A stretch of 64,000 nt of DNA from assembly GCA_964017195.1 (NCBI GenBank), contig OZ024898.1, positions 16,608,475 to 16,672,474 on the forward strand, read 5' to 3'. Origin of the DNA: Siderastrea radians. Taxonomy: Eukaryota > Cnidaria > Anthozoa > Scleractinia > Rhizangiidae. Under the pieces are notes generated by a model that was not told the DNA's origin, did not search any database, and saw nothing but the letters and a program-made list of their open reading frames with translations. Below, piece by piece: positions 16,976-28,300 of the stretch (positions are counted from its first letter, which is position 1; the number at the start of each line of letters is the position of its first letter). Both the position numbers and the translations under genes were made by a program.

Positions 16976-17039
16976 TAACGTTGTTGTTAATAAAAATAAA
17001 AGAAAACAGTCCATGTTCTCCTTTTTGTGTAGGTGTAGA

Positions 17040-17340
17040 GAGCCTTAGCAAGAGCCTTTCACACCCTGTCCAGTATTCTGGTGGTGGTTCCTTACGCCTG
17101 TGGGTCCTTCCGCCTGTGCTTAGATTTGCTTTGAAAAGATCGTGGGAGTCTACTACCATTCCATGCCTCTAGCGAGAGAGAGAGAGAGAGAGAGGGGGGG
17201 GGTATAATTTGGTTCAACATCGCCGAGGAAAAGCCAATCAACAGGCCATTCGAAAGTACAATGAACCCTATTTTCGTGAACTGATTTGGACCCTGGAAGA
17301 TCGAGCCGGCAGATAATGACGGCACTTGACGTCCTCCACA
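17040..17340 (+). pseudogene. fused remnants of packaging ATPase start and YFREL protein, copy B
   Basis: FHTLSSILVV near 17060-17090 corresponds to the segment just before the ATPase P-loop of copy A. It is followed closely by ICFEKIVGVYYHSM, which corresponds to the YFREL gene, so almost the whole ATPase has been deleted. An (AG)n tract at about 17172-17203 replaces part of the small gene. After it come NEPYFRELIWTLEDRA (17258-17305) and a stop-broken tail. Confidence 0.6.
17172..17203. repeat. (AG)n microsatellite inside a decayed gene
   Basis: About 20 bp of AG followed by eight or so G residues. The same tract in copy C (48917 onward) has been split by a 4-kb insertion. Confidence 0.9.
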
Positions 17341-17668
17341 AGGTTACGCAACCGTCTCATCGTTTCACCTGCAGGGGTAGGCCCCATGTCCAATCGTGTC
17401 TCCCCCGCCACCATTCAAAAAATCCTGGGAAACCCAGCTCACATTGGCGAACCCTGGGATTAAGTGGAAGTGGGAGACATGGCAAGATATTTGGCATCCC
17501 TCTCCTCAGCACCCACTGGCATAGGAGCGGTGTCTCCTGCTGGGGTTGGCACCCCTTCAGTGGGTTTTTGAACCTCTTCCACGGGATCAAGGACCCCATC
17601 TTCAGGAGCCCCATATTTGGGAAGTCCATTTCTTTCACCAAGAAGAAAAAGGAGCTAGTACACTACGT
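17341..17668. other. conserved non-assigned segment of copy B
   Basis: Collinear with 53.08-53.47 kb. It contains open frames on both strands (a plus-strand one with FNLFHGIKDPIF-type sequence and a minus-strand one with VPTPAGETA in copy C). Neither has support beyond being open, so no gene is called. Confidence 0.3.
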
Positions 17669-17980
17669 TCAAAAAAAGTGTGTCTCCAAATAATGTTTCG
17701 TTAACGATTGCCAAACTAGATAGCATTCCACCAGAGAACAATGGGTATGCGCGTGCAGATGGTGACCATAAACGAATCCTACGTTCCCACCAATCAGCAA
17801 CAGCTCATTGGCCTTGGGACAACCAAACTCTTTCAAATCCACACAGGGAATTTTCAGTTTGTTCAACAGATCCTTTTCAATGTGACCTCCTTTGTAGACC
17901 ACGATGTACTGTTGTCTCCTACGCCTCTGCTCATACAGCATGCTCAAAAACATTTCCAAATAAATGTGAGGGTCTGCCAT
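17669..17980 (-). CDS. conserved minus-strand element gene with YKGG...E and H...C...E motifs (nuclease-like?)
   Basis: Encodes 103 residues, open, and nearly identical in copy C (53782-53471). Motifs are YIVVYKGGHIEKDLLNKL, IPCVDLKEFGCPKANELL, and HHLHAHTHCSLVECYL near the end. The order acidic residue, core strand, then a late H-x-x-C-S-x-x-E block resembles RNase H-fold exonuclease-like proteins seen in Polinton neighbourhoods, but I cannot prove catalytic residues. The upstream minus-strand frame to about 18350 (head with CHLCGQEK) may be its first exon. It is retained open in two otherwise decayed copies, which is notable. Confidence 0.45.
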   Translation of the reverse strand: MADPHIYLEMFLSMLYEQRRRRQQYIVVYKGGHIEKDLLNKLKIPCVDLKEFGCPKANELLLIGGNVGFVYGHHLHAHTHCSLVECYLVWQSLTKHYLETHFF

Positions 17981-18061
17981 TTCCCAGGAGCGAGCATGAA
18001 AGGGGAGGGCATGGACTCGAGCGTGACATAGCTCACGATTCTCTTGTCTTTCTCAGACAAA

Positions 18062-18350
18062 CTCTCATAAATTCAAACTGTAAACTGGATCGTCCACCCT
18101 GCAGGTCGCACTGTCCAACTTCACGGGCCAAAAAATTGTGTCCACAGAAAACCCATCCATTTCAAAAATCAAACAAATAGGACACTGGGTCGCAAGTGGG
18201 GCTCCACCTGACAGGGAAACGGTAAACATGTGGTGTAGGCTCGCAAGAGAGAGAAAAAAGTCAACGGTAATCCCCACTTTTCTTGACCACACAAATGATA
18301 GTATTCATGTTGCCTTGAAGCAGTAGCCATTTTTTCCTGTCCTGGTTGGT
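18062..18350 (-). pseudogene. probable 5' portion of the minus-strand nuclease-like gene, copy B
   Basis: The reading frame from about 18331 begins MATASRQHEYYHLCGQEKWG. An overlapping frame to 18065 carries CPICLIFEMDGFSVDTIFWP and CRVDDPVYSLNL. The equivalent in copy C (54128-53867) begins MAIVSRQYECCHLCGQEKWG. Frames differ by indels, so splicing or frameshift cannot be told apart. Confidence 0.35.
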
Positions 18351-18519
18351 CACCGCTCACTCCCTTTTATTCGCATCCAAATAACATGGCCTGCAACCAG
18401 TGCTGGAAAAAATAAGGAGGGAGAGGGTTACTTTTGTATTTTTTCAAAACAAAAACAAAAGACACCGAACCTTTAGAAAAAAGAGCGACTCGGTGGCATC
18501 CTTTCAGTCTTACTGGTAA

Positions 18520-19270
18520 CCATGGCCGAAAGATGACAAAGTGGACGTTTGCAAGGACTTGTTCCTGAGATCCCTCAAACCCAGTTTCGCTGCACTTCTT
18601 TTACCGACGATGGCGTCAGAGAGATATCATACCACGTGTCCCATGTGCCTCGATGAACAACACTCAATTCCCCTGACTTGGGACGACAACTTGATCAAGT
18701 AAGAGCCATCATTCTTAGTGTCTAAGCACGTAGGAGTAAGAAAAAACAATTTTTAACCTTTTTTGTCGTCTGTCGTCGTGTCTCATCGCCACTATCGTCA
18801 TTTAATGATTCACCTTATGACTTTGTTCGCAGATGCATGGGTCATTCCTACTTTTCGAGTCGACATCGATCACACGAAACTCCACCCTGACTAAATGCAA
18901 TCCATAGAATTGACAACCTCCTGGAACCTTGGAACCGTTCTTTTTTTGCAACGAACACCTGAAACGATCGGGGCCCTTCCTACGATTGGTTTGTTTCTAG
19001 CCATAAGGCAAAGGAAGAACTCTGAGGATCCATCCACGGCCCTCTTCTTTCAGGTCACTCTTGACTCTTAAACTGATTATAAGTCGAAAGAATGAAATTT
19101 CAAATTTCAGTTTCAAAGTATTTTTGACACAATTTTTTCAGCTACGTTTTCCTACAATGAACTTCTTTTTCGTTCGTCAACGCATCAAATCGGTTTAACA
19201 GAATTTTTTGACGGTTAACAAATGCATCTTTTTTTGTTGAGCTGTGCAATCACGGGTGATTTTTTTCTTT
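18520..19270 (+). pseudogene. RING-finger gene remnant, copy B (5' part)
   Basis: The head MAER...GRLQGLVPEIPQTQFRC at 18523 matches the RING genes of copies A and C, with a stop after MAER. SCPMC survives at about 18632-18646, but the middle of the RING and the proline-rich linker are deleted compared with copy C. GRQLDQ|GTAAGA at about 18702 keeps the donor site position. Downstream frames (MIHLMTLFADAWVIPTF) match copy C. The gene is cut by the retroelement insertion near 19275. Confidence 0.5.
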
Positions 19271-19279
19271 TTTCAAGGC

Positions 19280-20740
19280 TACAAGACTCTTTGTTACTCT
19301 TCTTAGCAAGGGTCTTTCGTGTATCCCAACTAGAGCCCACACAATGACGAATATACAGCAAAAGCAGACTGCGAAAAGTTTTTCCGCCGTCTCCGTCTGA
19401 AGGCGCATGTTAGTTCGGACCCATCAAACGCCACAGCCCCAAGTCAACCATCAAATCAGTGTGAGGACCCTTTCAAGACCCTAAAACATTCACCTTCCAA
19501 CTGGACACCACTTCCTGCAACATTTGCAGCATTAGACTATTACATCTCCAAATGTCGCTGCGAAATCAAAATGCTCGACTTCAAACAGTGGGTCACTAAA
19601 ACAAACCTATCCCCACTAGAAAAAGAAGCCCTTTTCTCTCTACGACAACGCAAAGACGTTGTACTCAAACTGGCCGACAACGGCGGTGCTGTTGTAGTAC
19701 GGGCACGTGACCTTTACATCCAGGAAGCTGAAAGACAATTGTCAGACTCAGCCTATTATCAACAGCTAGATTGTGATCTTATCATGGACCGTAATAAGAA
19801 AGTTGCTGAGGTTGTCCATGACGCCATTTCTAAACGGGAACTTCCACCATCAACCACCAATTTAATTGTTGACCACCCCCGTACTTCAAAATTCTACCTA
19901 CTTCCCAAGATTCATAAACCAGGGAACCTGGGCAGGCCTATAGTATCAGCTTGTAACTTTCCTACTGAACTCCTAGCCACTTACCTCGATATGATTACTA
20001 AGCCTCTTATAGAAAACCTCCCGAGCTACGTCAAAGACACTAATCACATGCTTGACATTGTCGAATCTTTTTGTTTTTCCGGCACTTCCAATTATGTGTT
20101 CGCTTTGGACATCAGGTCATTGTATATCGTTATACCCAATAACGATGGCTTACGCATACACACGTCCTCAACAAACGTACTTAGCTGAAACCACCTACCC
20201 ATTCCCTGGTGTGCCTCGCCGAGCTTGTCCTTACCCTTCATACCGTCTCCTTCAATAGCGAGTATTACCAACAAACTGGAGGCGTGGCGATGGGAAGCCG
20301 TTTCGGTCCCAACTATGCGTGTTTATTCGTTGGCCACATTGAAGAGTAGATTTTCCAGCAGTACAGAGAAAAAACACCTGACCTCTAGAAGCGCTACATT
20401 GACGTATAGTGGGTGCAGCGTCGGGCACCAAAGAGGACTTGGAGGATTTCGCCACCTTCCTAATTAATTTTCATCCAAGCCTAAAATTCACTTGGGCCAT
20501 CTCAGACGACAAGCTTCCCTTCCTGGATCTCTATTTGACTCCATCCTCTAACCGCCTCATCACTACTTTTTATTATAAAGAGACAGACTCCCACTCTTAT
20601 CTCAATTACTTATCTTCACGCCCAGTTCGTTGCAAGAACTCAATTCCTTATAGCCAATCTCTCCGCCTGACAAGGATCTGCAGTGAAGAAGAAGACTTCA
20701 GAACTAGAAGTGAAGAAATGACTTCATTTTTCATACGTCT
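19280..20740 (+). mobile_element. Penelope-like retroelement (PLE-1), copy B
   Basis: A single 205-codon open stretch (19571-20188) and flanking broken frames encode a Penelope-type reverse transcriptase: KLADNGGAVVVRARDLYIQ, KFYLLPKIHKPGN, RPIVSACNFPTELLATYLD, YVFALDIRSLY, then GGVAMGSRFGPNYA in a shifted frame near 20280. The catalytic YIDD site near 20396 reads YID followed by a frame break. The tail contains LPFLDLYLTPSSN and SYLNYLSS. No GIY-YIG endonuclease domain is visible. It interrupts the RING gene. Confidence 0.8.
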
Positions 20741-21060
20741 AAGGATTTTTCCCATTTTTTACTTCAAGCGGAGAGATACTAATTTACATTTACATCAAGA
20801 ATATCTCTTTTACATTGAATGCGTGGATCTCACAGCTTACCAAATTTACTAACTTTCCTCATAGATCATTAACTCTTTCGCCTCTTGGGGTATGCGTCAT
20901 CTTTTGGCCAAGATCTTTGTAGGCCTTCCTTTCATCTGCACATGGACATCACTGTGAGCATCCTGTGTAAGAAAAACCAAGACACCAGGGCCCAACAAGA
21001 AGTGTTACGCATTCTTTCTCTCTTCTAGCAAGATCACCTCTTCAATATCCACACGGAGTA
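20741..21060 (+). pseudogene. RING-finger gene remnant, copy B (3' part after the retroelement)
   Basis: After the retroelement, sequence homologous to the 14.1-14.35 kb part of copy A resumes: VGLPFHLHMDITVSILCKK corresponds to VGLPALRSVHLRLLIRC, followed by an EVLRIL block. This shows the retroelement landed inside the RING gene. Confidence 0.45.
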
Positions 21061-21680
21061 TATACATCGCCATCCCATTTCATGTAAGGACATGGCTAGG
21101 ACATTGACTTACAACATTTTAGTCTCCTGATTAGTCTAATAAGGGAGACACAAATGAACTTCATAGATGGTGGAGCAGGCACACGCTTGCGCTCTGTATG
21201 TAGGTTGCTAAGGTGATTTTTGATTGAGAGCTGACAAAAATTTCATTGATAGTTCGTCCTTATTGAACATCAAAATGTGACGTCATTTGCGAATTTTTAG
21301 TTCCGGTATCACGTCAACAACCTCCTTCACCGATGACATCCCTTCCCTATGTCACGTGGTATCTTGCGTCGCCAATCATAACTCGCGCATCAAAGTAAGG
21401 GTAGCGCACATAGGAGAAAGTACCTTACTACTCGCGAGAATCGCTTGTCAGACGCATGACCACACCTGAATTTTTCTTGTTTGTTTTGACTTTGCTTTCA
21501 AAAGGCATAGTGACAGGACGAGTGTGTTTTTCTTGGAGAATTTGATAACGGCAGGAGAACCATCACCGTGTTTCAAAGAAGTCGTCATCTGGCGGACTTG
21601 TCTGCTAGGTACTTTAAGACGCACACTAGCCAAGGGAGCTTACACGGCCGGACCTTAACCGGGTTTCTGTAAGCATAGAG
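21061..21680. other. gene-free copy B segment with conserved hairpin
   Basis: Shared with 62.22-62.75 kb. It contains a conserved hairpin GTCTCC...GGAGAC with inner ATTA/TAAT (about 21122-21150), and a TGACGTCA CRE-like site near 21278. Copy C lacks about 80 bp present here after 21365. Confidence 0.5.
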
Positions 21681-21684
21681 CAAC

Positions 21685-21900
21685 TCAGAGTATTGCTAGT
21701 CATCCCTGGATGGGATGCTAGTCCATCACAGGGTTACCCCTACCAGTGTGTCGCTGGTGGCCATTTCATACATCTCGATAAAGAGAGACAATGTGGGTTA
21801 AGTTCCTTGTTTTAAGGAAACGAATTCAGGAAACGAATTCAGGGACTGGCTCGAACAGACAAGAACTCCAACACATTAACCACTACACCACCGCGCCCCC
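21685..21900 (-). mobile_element. tRNA-derived SINE-like repeat, copy B
   Basis: On the minus strand the head (from about 21897) reads GGTGGTGTAGTGGTTA, a good A box, and about 45 bases later GTTCGAGCC, a B box. The body includes CATCCCTGGATGGGATGC, typical of a repeat family I associate with scleractinian corals. The same insertion is at 62765-62950 in copy C, so it predates their separation. Confidence 0.5.
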
Positions 21901-21993
21901 AGGACTTGACTGCTAGCTGACAGTTGAAGACTAGAGCATTGACGCTCACTATCTACTACTTCTTATGCCCAAATATGGTCATAGACTTTTCTA

Positions 21994-22330
21994 ATGGAAC
22001 AGCCTTTATGTACACACTACACGGGAGGTGCCTGCGGTGTGGATCTTTTGACTGAGGAACTTGGGATACAAGTAGAAGTAGTCATAGGTCCTGCACATTC
22101 TCCAAGCAAAAACATCACTCCTATTGCAAGTCAAATGTTAGTGCATGGAGATTTATTCGTGGACCATGCCGCTCAAAAGTGACTCAAGAACCATCCCCGT
22201 GGAAGTTATGTCTGTCAAATCTTGAAACCTAACTATTTTTCATCATCAAAAAAAATAGTGTGGCATCATGTCCGTTATCAACAGACATGATTACGTTATG
22301 AAAACAGAACCCGTCAGTACTTAAGAACAA
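21994..22330 (+). pseudogene. Rossmann/SLOG-like protein gene, copy B, with TGA
   Basis: From ATG 21994 the frame has CTHYTGGACGVDLLTEEL, then VEVVIGPAHSPSKNITPIA and GDLFVDHAAQ. It ends at a TGA (codon 63) where copy C keeps Trp. Beyond it, HPRGSYVCQILKPNYF continues in frame. See the intact copy at 63045 for interpretation. Confidence 0.55.
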
Positions 22331-22420
22331 ACAGCGCAGAGACATTCTTTTTTTCTTAAATTACGTAAAAAATAACGAGACATTTGATAAGTGAAGCCCT
22401 CTCTTTTTGTCTTTTCTTTG

Positions 22421-22648
22421 TCAACAGGTTTCTTCGTCGGCCATGACGGCACAGTAGCAGGTGATAAAGTGATTGGCACCATCTTTATTCAAATTCAGTA
22501 ATAGGTGTGCACGAACTCTCAACACATCCTCCATCCAAGCGTCTTCCACCTCTTTCCTTTCAATCATGGTCGTCTCTTGCTCCGTTGCCACTTCCAAAAT
22601 CCTGTACCCCTTTCGATTACTAAACCTACTTAAATCATGCAGACCCAC
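22421..22648 (-). CDS. conserved minus-strand ORF of copies B and C, unknown
   Basis: Encodes 75 residues. The core RKEVEDAWMEDVLRV followed by AHLLLNLN and GANHFITCYC is also open in copy C (63655-63470) with substitutions. It lies between the SLOG-like gene and the polymerase promoter, on the opposite strand, so it could be one side of a divergent gene pair. No family recognised. The plus strand here has only short frames. Confidence 0.35.
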   Translation of the reverse strand: MGLHDLSRFSNRKGYRILEVATEQETTMIERKEVEDAWMEDVLRVRAHLLLNLNKDGANHFITCYCAVMADEETC

Positions 22649-22824
22649 TCTGAAACCTTATGCCATCTTGGCTGGAGTAAACTAACCCTTTGAATGGCGT
22701 CGCCTTAATTGTCTTTATACTGCTATATCGCAAAGTTAAAGAAAAAAGAAAGAAAAGAAAAAGGGAAAGGAGGACCCTCTCTTTTGTACCCTTTCCCAAG
22801 AAACCAAGTAACATGAGTCGACTG

Positions 22825-22833
22825 TATAAAAAG
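22825..22833 (+). promoter_or_regulatory. TATA box TATAAAAAG before copy B polymerase
   Basis: TATAAAAAGAGGTGCTTTGG is followed by CTCTCTGGGTCTC and, about 100 bp on, by polymerase N-terminal coding. Copy C keeps the block (63711 onward) with a mutated TATA. The TATAAAAAGAG core also occurs at 583 in copy A. Confidence 0.5.
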
Positions 22834-22919
22834 AGGTGCTTTGGCTCTCTGGGTCTCTCTGGATCAGGCAGAGGAAGCAGATCTTAGTAGTGTGTCACGT
22901 AAGACGTCCTGTCTTTGCT

Positions 22920-24375
22920 ACTAGAACAAGATGAGGATGACTCTTGATGATAAGAGCACCTCTTTTTATACAGCGGTAGTTGTATTGATCCTAATGCAGA
23001 GTAAGCGTTCGAAGTTGACCTTCAACCTGATGTGGAACGGCATTTCAACACAATTGCGTCAAACGAGCAATTTTGTGGACTGTCCTCATCCAGTAACTAT
23101 TGACAAAAGATGCAATGAGCCATCAATCGTGTGTTGGACACTCGTATAGCTGACGAGGACCAGCGGTATTTCACCCTTGACTTTCCTGTAATTTCGATGG
23201 ACAGGCATTGCGGGCGGGGGAGTGGCTTTGTGGTGGGTTGTGCGAGTGTGAGTTCCTACAATGTTTGGCTGATGCTTTGAAAGGGAGGGAGCAATTTGAA
23301 GTGGATGAGAGCTTTCAACGCTCCATTGCACAAATTGAAACCGGGGCAACAGAGTCCTTGAAATTAAAAAAAAAAGATCCCGAGTGTGGTACTGAAACCC
23401 TGCTGATTACCAGAGCTGTATTTGCAAACAACGGGTAAGAGATTTATTATCCAACTCCAACTGTACAACATTTTGGGAATTTTGTACTCTTTTCGCGCGC
23501 CTTCTGTACAATAACTAATACAGTTGGATGATAAACTTACTTACTTACTTACTTACTTACTAACTTACTTACTGACTGACTTACTTACTTACCTTATCAG
23601 AAGACACCCACATACCTACTTACTTAATTACTTACTTACTGACTTATTTACTTACTTACTGACTTATTTACTTACTTATCCTCTTTGTTCCTTATGAAAT
23701 TGAGGTCATCCCCTAGAACTCGCCATCTGACCTTATGTGTCCATTCTATCAACACTACATCAATGCCCAGACCTATCGATGATTCCTACAACGAGCTACT
23801 AATCTTCAAGAGATCCAAGAGTAGAAGAAGGAGAAAAAGTGAAACACCAGCCAAACGTTGGAGAAGCCGCTTAACTTCAGACACTCCAGGCGAACAAAGG
23901 AAAAGAGGAAGAGGAAGAGAATGAGGACAGGCCACTGCCACTTCACGTCACGGAAGCCATGCAACGTCAAGATTATATTCCCAATCTAGTGATAACTGAA
24001 AGGGGGAATCATGTTAGACCTTATGCTCCAAAGCGGAACATTGTCTCTGTGATTTTCTTCAGTGGTTAGACACATTGATCGAAGAGGACACTCATCAAGT
24101 AAACGTTCTTAGCCAGAATTAGGTGCTGCAGTTATTTCGTGGTCTGCAAATAACATGCTTAGAGTTTTGGTATCTCGGAACACAAAAAAGGTACTTTCCT
24201 CACAAGTTGAACAAAAAGATCAACTCGAAGCCACGTCGCCTAAAGACCGTTCAACCTTTCAAAAGTAGTACCAAGAGCAGCGAGACCAAGGCGTCGTGTT
24301 TGATTTCAAGTAGAGTTGGTGACCTAGTGCGAATCGGAGATCAGGTTACTGAAGATAAGGTGTCCGACATTTAAG
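22920..24375 (+). pseudogene. polB: family B DNA polymerase remnant (N-terminus and exonuclease), copy B
   Basis: Broken frames follow the copy A polymerase in order: LRQTSNFVDCPHP (about 23057-23100), VLDTRIADEDQRYF, GEWLCGGLCECEF, EQFEVDESFQRS (23295-23330), GTETLLITRAVFAN, an acidic linker, then RPLPLHV and AMQRQDYIPNLVI (23930-23990), EEDTHQVNVL, KRYFPHKLN, and finally a CESEIRLLK block near 24330-24360. It therefore ends inside the exonuclease domain. A microsatellite (23540-23680) and several stops interrupt it. What follows is unassigned, then satellite DNA. Confidence 0.65.
23535..23680. repeat. (CTTA)n-type microsatellite inside polymerase remnant
   Basis: Tandem TTAC/CTTA units with ACTGACTG and TATTTACT variants. 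It interrupts the polymerase frames between the N-terminal and exonuclease blocks. Confidence 0.9.
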
Positions 24376-24774
24376 GTGATTCCATTTAATTGCATTGCGC
24401 ACCCTTTCTGCGCATCATTTTTCCCTTGATTAGCGCGCAGCGAGCGCACCCACTTTCGGAACTTGGTAGGTTTTTATGAAAACTGAGTTGTTTAGAGAAA
24501 TAAATGGTCGTTTTGTCCTAAGTGAGCACGGTGACCCCCATTTTTTATTGTATAAACTCAATGAGGACAGCGTTCCCAAAGCCAAACAGAAAAGTTGGCA
24601 AAAATCTATGATCAGATTTTGCACAGTTTAAAAAAATCCCTACGAAAAAAGCCATTTAGGGTAGAGGACCGCACATCAATCTACCTTTGTCACCGTCTAC
24701 TGTTTGAGTTTCCAGAAAATTTGAAGCTTTTCGGCCATGTTTTGCGCAACACAGATGACTATATATATGTAGAA
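24376..24774. other. unassigned spacer between polymerase remnant and satellite
   Basis: AT-rich, with a GCGCGCAGCGAGCGCAC GC patch near 24436-24450 and no frame longer than about 60 codons that I trust. It is not satellite and not polymerase. It could be the end of another mobile element. Confidence 0.4.
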
Positions 24775-25318
24775 AGTCGCCCAGAATGTCTTGTCATTTT
24801 TGCACTGGGCACACCACTTTTTAGCGTTTTCAGCAAAGTGCACGAGTTTGTACGAAACAGACGTTTTCAGCCCGAGATCAGAACGTTTTGTCATTTTTGC
24901 ACTGGGCGAACCGTTTTTTAGCGATTTTCAGCGAAGTGCACGAGTTTGAACAAAACAGTCTTTTCATCATAAGATAGCACGTTTTGTCATTTTCGCACTG
25001 GGCGCACCACTTTTAGCGACTTTCAACAAAGTGCATGAGTTTGTACAAAACAGTGTTTTCAGACTAAAATCAGCACGTTTTGTCATTTTCGCACTGGGCG
25101 CACTTCTTATTAGCCATTCTTAGCGAAGTGCACGAGTTTGTACAAAACAGTCTTTTTAGTTCGAGATCAGCACCTTTTGTCATTTTTGCACTGGGCGCAC
25201 CACTTTTTAGCGATTTTCAGCAAAGTGCACGAGTTTGTCAAAAACAAAGTTTTCTGCCGGACATCGGCACGTTTTGTCATTTGCGCACTAGTTACACCAC
25301 ATTTTAGCGTTTTCAGCA

Positions 25319-28300
25319 AAGTGCACCAGTTTGTACGAAACAGAAGTTTTCAGCCCGAGATCAGTACGTTTTGTCAGTTTCGCACTAGGTGCAATTCTTT
25401 TTAGCCATTCTTAGCGAAGTGCACCAGTTTGTACAAAACATTCTTTTTAGTTCGAGATCAGCACCATTTGTCATTTTCGCACTGGGTGGACCACTTTTTA
25501 GCGATTTTCAGTGAAGTGGACGAGTTTGTACAAACCAACGTTTCCAGAACGAGATCAGCATGTTTCGTCATTTTTGCACTGGGCGCACCATTTTTTAGCG
25601 ACTTTCAACAAAGTGCAGGAGTTTGTATAAAACAGCGTTTTCAGCCCGAGTTGAGCACGTTTTGCCTTTTTGCACTTAGCACACCACTTTTTACCGATTT
25701 TCAGCAAAGTGCACGAGTTTGTGCAAATCAGAGTTTTTAGCCCGAGTTCAGCACGTTTTATCATTTTCGCACTGTGCACACCACTTCTTAGCATTTTCAG
25801 CAAAGTGCACCAGTTTGTGCAAAACAGCGTTTTTAGCCCGAGTTCAGCACGTTTTATCATTTTCGCACTGTGCACACCACTTCTTAGCATTTTCAGCAAA
25901 GTGCACCAGTTTGTGCAAAACAGCGTTTTCAGCCTGAGTTTAGCACGTTTTTTCATTTTCTCACTGCGCGCACCACTTTTTAGCGATTTTCAACAAAATA
26001 CCTCAGTTTGTCCAAAACAGCGTTTTCAACCCGAGCTCAGCACGTACTGTCAATTTTGCACTGGGTGCACCACTTTTTAACACTTTTTAGCAAAGTGCCA
26101 AGTTTGTCCAAAGAGCAAAACAGTGTTATTAGCCCGAGATCAGCACGTTTTATCATTTTCGCACCGTGCACACCACTTATTAGCGATTTTCAGCAAAGTG
26201 CACGAGTTTGTACAAAACAGCGTTTTCAGCCCTAGATCAGCATGTTTTGTCATTTTCGCTCCGGGCACTCCACTTCTCAACGTTTTAAGCAAAGTGCACG
26301 AGTTTGTACGAAACAGAAGTTTTCAGCCCGAGATCAGTACGTTTTGTCAGTTTCGCACTAGGTGCAATTCTTTTTAGCCATTCTTAGCGAAGTGCACCAG
26401 TTTGTACAAAACATTCTTTTTAGTTCGAGATCAGCACCATTTGTCATTTTCGCACTGGGTGGACCACTTTTTAGCGATTTTCAGTGAAGTGGACGAGTTT
26501 GTACAAACCAACGTTTCCAGAACGAGATCAGCATGTTTCGTCATTTTTGCACTGGGCGCACCATTTTTTAGCGACTTTCAACAAAGTGCAGGAGTTTGTA
26601 TAAAACAGCGTTTTCAGCCCGAGTTGAGCACGTTTTGCCTTTTTGCACTTAGCACACCACTTTTTACCGATTTTCAGCAAAGTGCACGAGTTTGTGCAAA
26701 TCAGAGTTTTTAGCCCGAGTTCAGCACGTTTTATCATTTTCGCACTGTGCACACCACTTCTTAGCATTTTCAGCAAAGTGCACCAGTTTGTGCAAAACAG
26801 CGTTTTCAGCCCGAGTTTAGCACGTTTTTTTTATTTTCTCACTGCGCGCACCACTTTTTAGCGATTTTCAACAAAATACCTCAGTTTGTCCAAAACAGTG
26901 TTATTACGCCGAGTTCAGCACGTTTCATCATTTTCGCACAGTGCACACCACTTCTTAGCATTTTCAGCAAAGTGCACCAGTTTGTGCAAAACAGCGTTTT
27001 CAGCCCGAGTTCAGCACGTTTTTTCATTTTCTCACTGCGCGCACCACTTCTTAGCGATTTTCAACAAAATACCTCAGTTTGTCCAAAACAGTGTTATTAC
27101 GCCGAGTTCAGCACGTTTCATCATTTTCGCACAGTGCACACCACTTCTTAGCATTTTCAGCAAAGTGCACCAGTTTGTGCAAAACAGCGTTTTCAGCCCG
27201 AGTTTAGCACGTTTTTTCATTTTCTCACTGCGCGCACCACTTTTTAGCGATTTTCAACAAAATACCTCAGTTTGTCCAAAACAGCGTTTTCAACCCGAGC
27301 TCAGCACGTACTGTCAATTTTGCACTGGGTGCACCACTTTTTAACACTTTTTAGCAAAGTGCCAAGTTTGTCCAAAGAGCAAAACAGTGTTATTAGCCCG
27401 AGATCAGCACGTTTTATCATTTTCGCACCGTGCACACCACTTATTAGCGATTTTCAGCAAAGTGCACGAGTTTGTACAAAACAGCGTTTTCAGCCCTAGA
27501 TCAGCATGTTTTGTCATTTTCGCTCCGGGCACTCCACTTCTCAACGTTTTAAGCAAAGTGCACGAGTTTGTACGAAACAGAAGTTTTCAGCCCGAGATCA
27601 GTACGTTTTGTCAGTTTCGCACTAGGTGCAATTCTTTTTAGCCATTCTTAGCGAAGTGCACCAGTTTGTACAAAACATTCTTTTTAGTTCGAGATCAGCA
27701 CCATTTGTCATTTTCGCACTGGGTGGACCACTTTTTAGCGATTTTCAGTGAAGTGGACGAGTTTGTACAAACCAACGTTTCCAGAACGAGATCAGCATGT
27801 TTCCTCATTTTCGCACTGGGCGCACCATTTTTTAGCATTTTCAGCAAAGTGCAGGAGTTTGTATAAAACAGCGTTTTCAGCCCGAGTTTAGCACGTTTTT
27901 TTTATTTTCTCACTGCGCGCACCACTTTTTAGCGATTTTCAACAAAATACCTCAGTTTGTCCAAAACAGTGTTATTACGCCGAGTTCAGCACGTTTCATC
28001 ATTTTCGCACAGTGCACACCACTTCTTAGCATTTTCAGCAAAGTGCACCAGTTTGTGCAAAACAGCGTTTTCAGCCCGAGTTCAGCACGTTTTTTCATTT
28101 TCTCACTGCGCGCACCACTTCTTAGCGATTTTCAACAAAATACCTCAGTTTGTCCAAAACAGTGTTATTACGCCGAGTTCAGCACGTTTCATCATTTTCG
28201 CACAGTGCACACCACTTCTTAGCATTTTCAGCAAAGTGCACCAGTTTGTGCAAAACAGCGTTTTCAGCCCGAGTTTAGCACGTTTTTTCATTTTCTCACT

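Noticed and set aside
17357..17641. 94-codon minus-strand ORF in copy B
   Set aside because: Open in only part of copy C and without motifs; both strands are open there, so no gene is supported.
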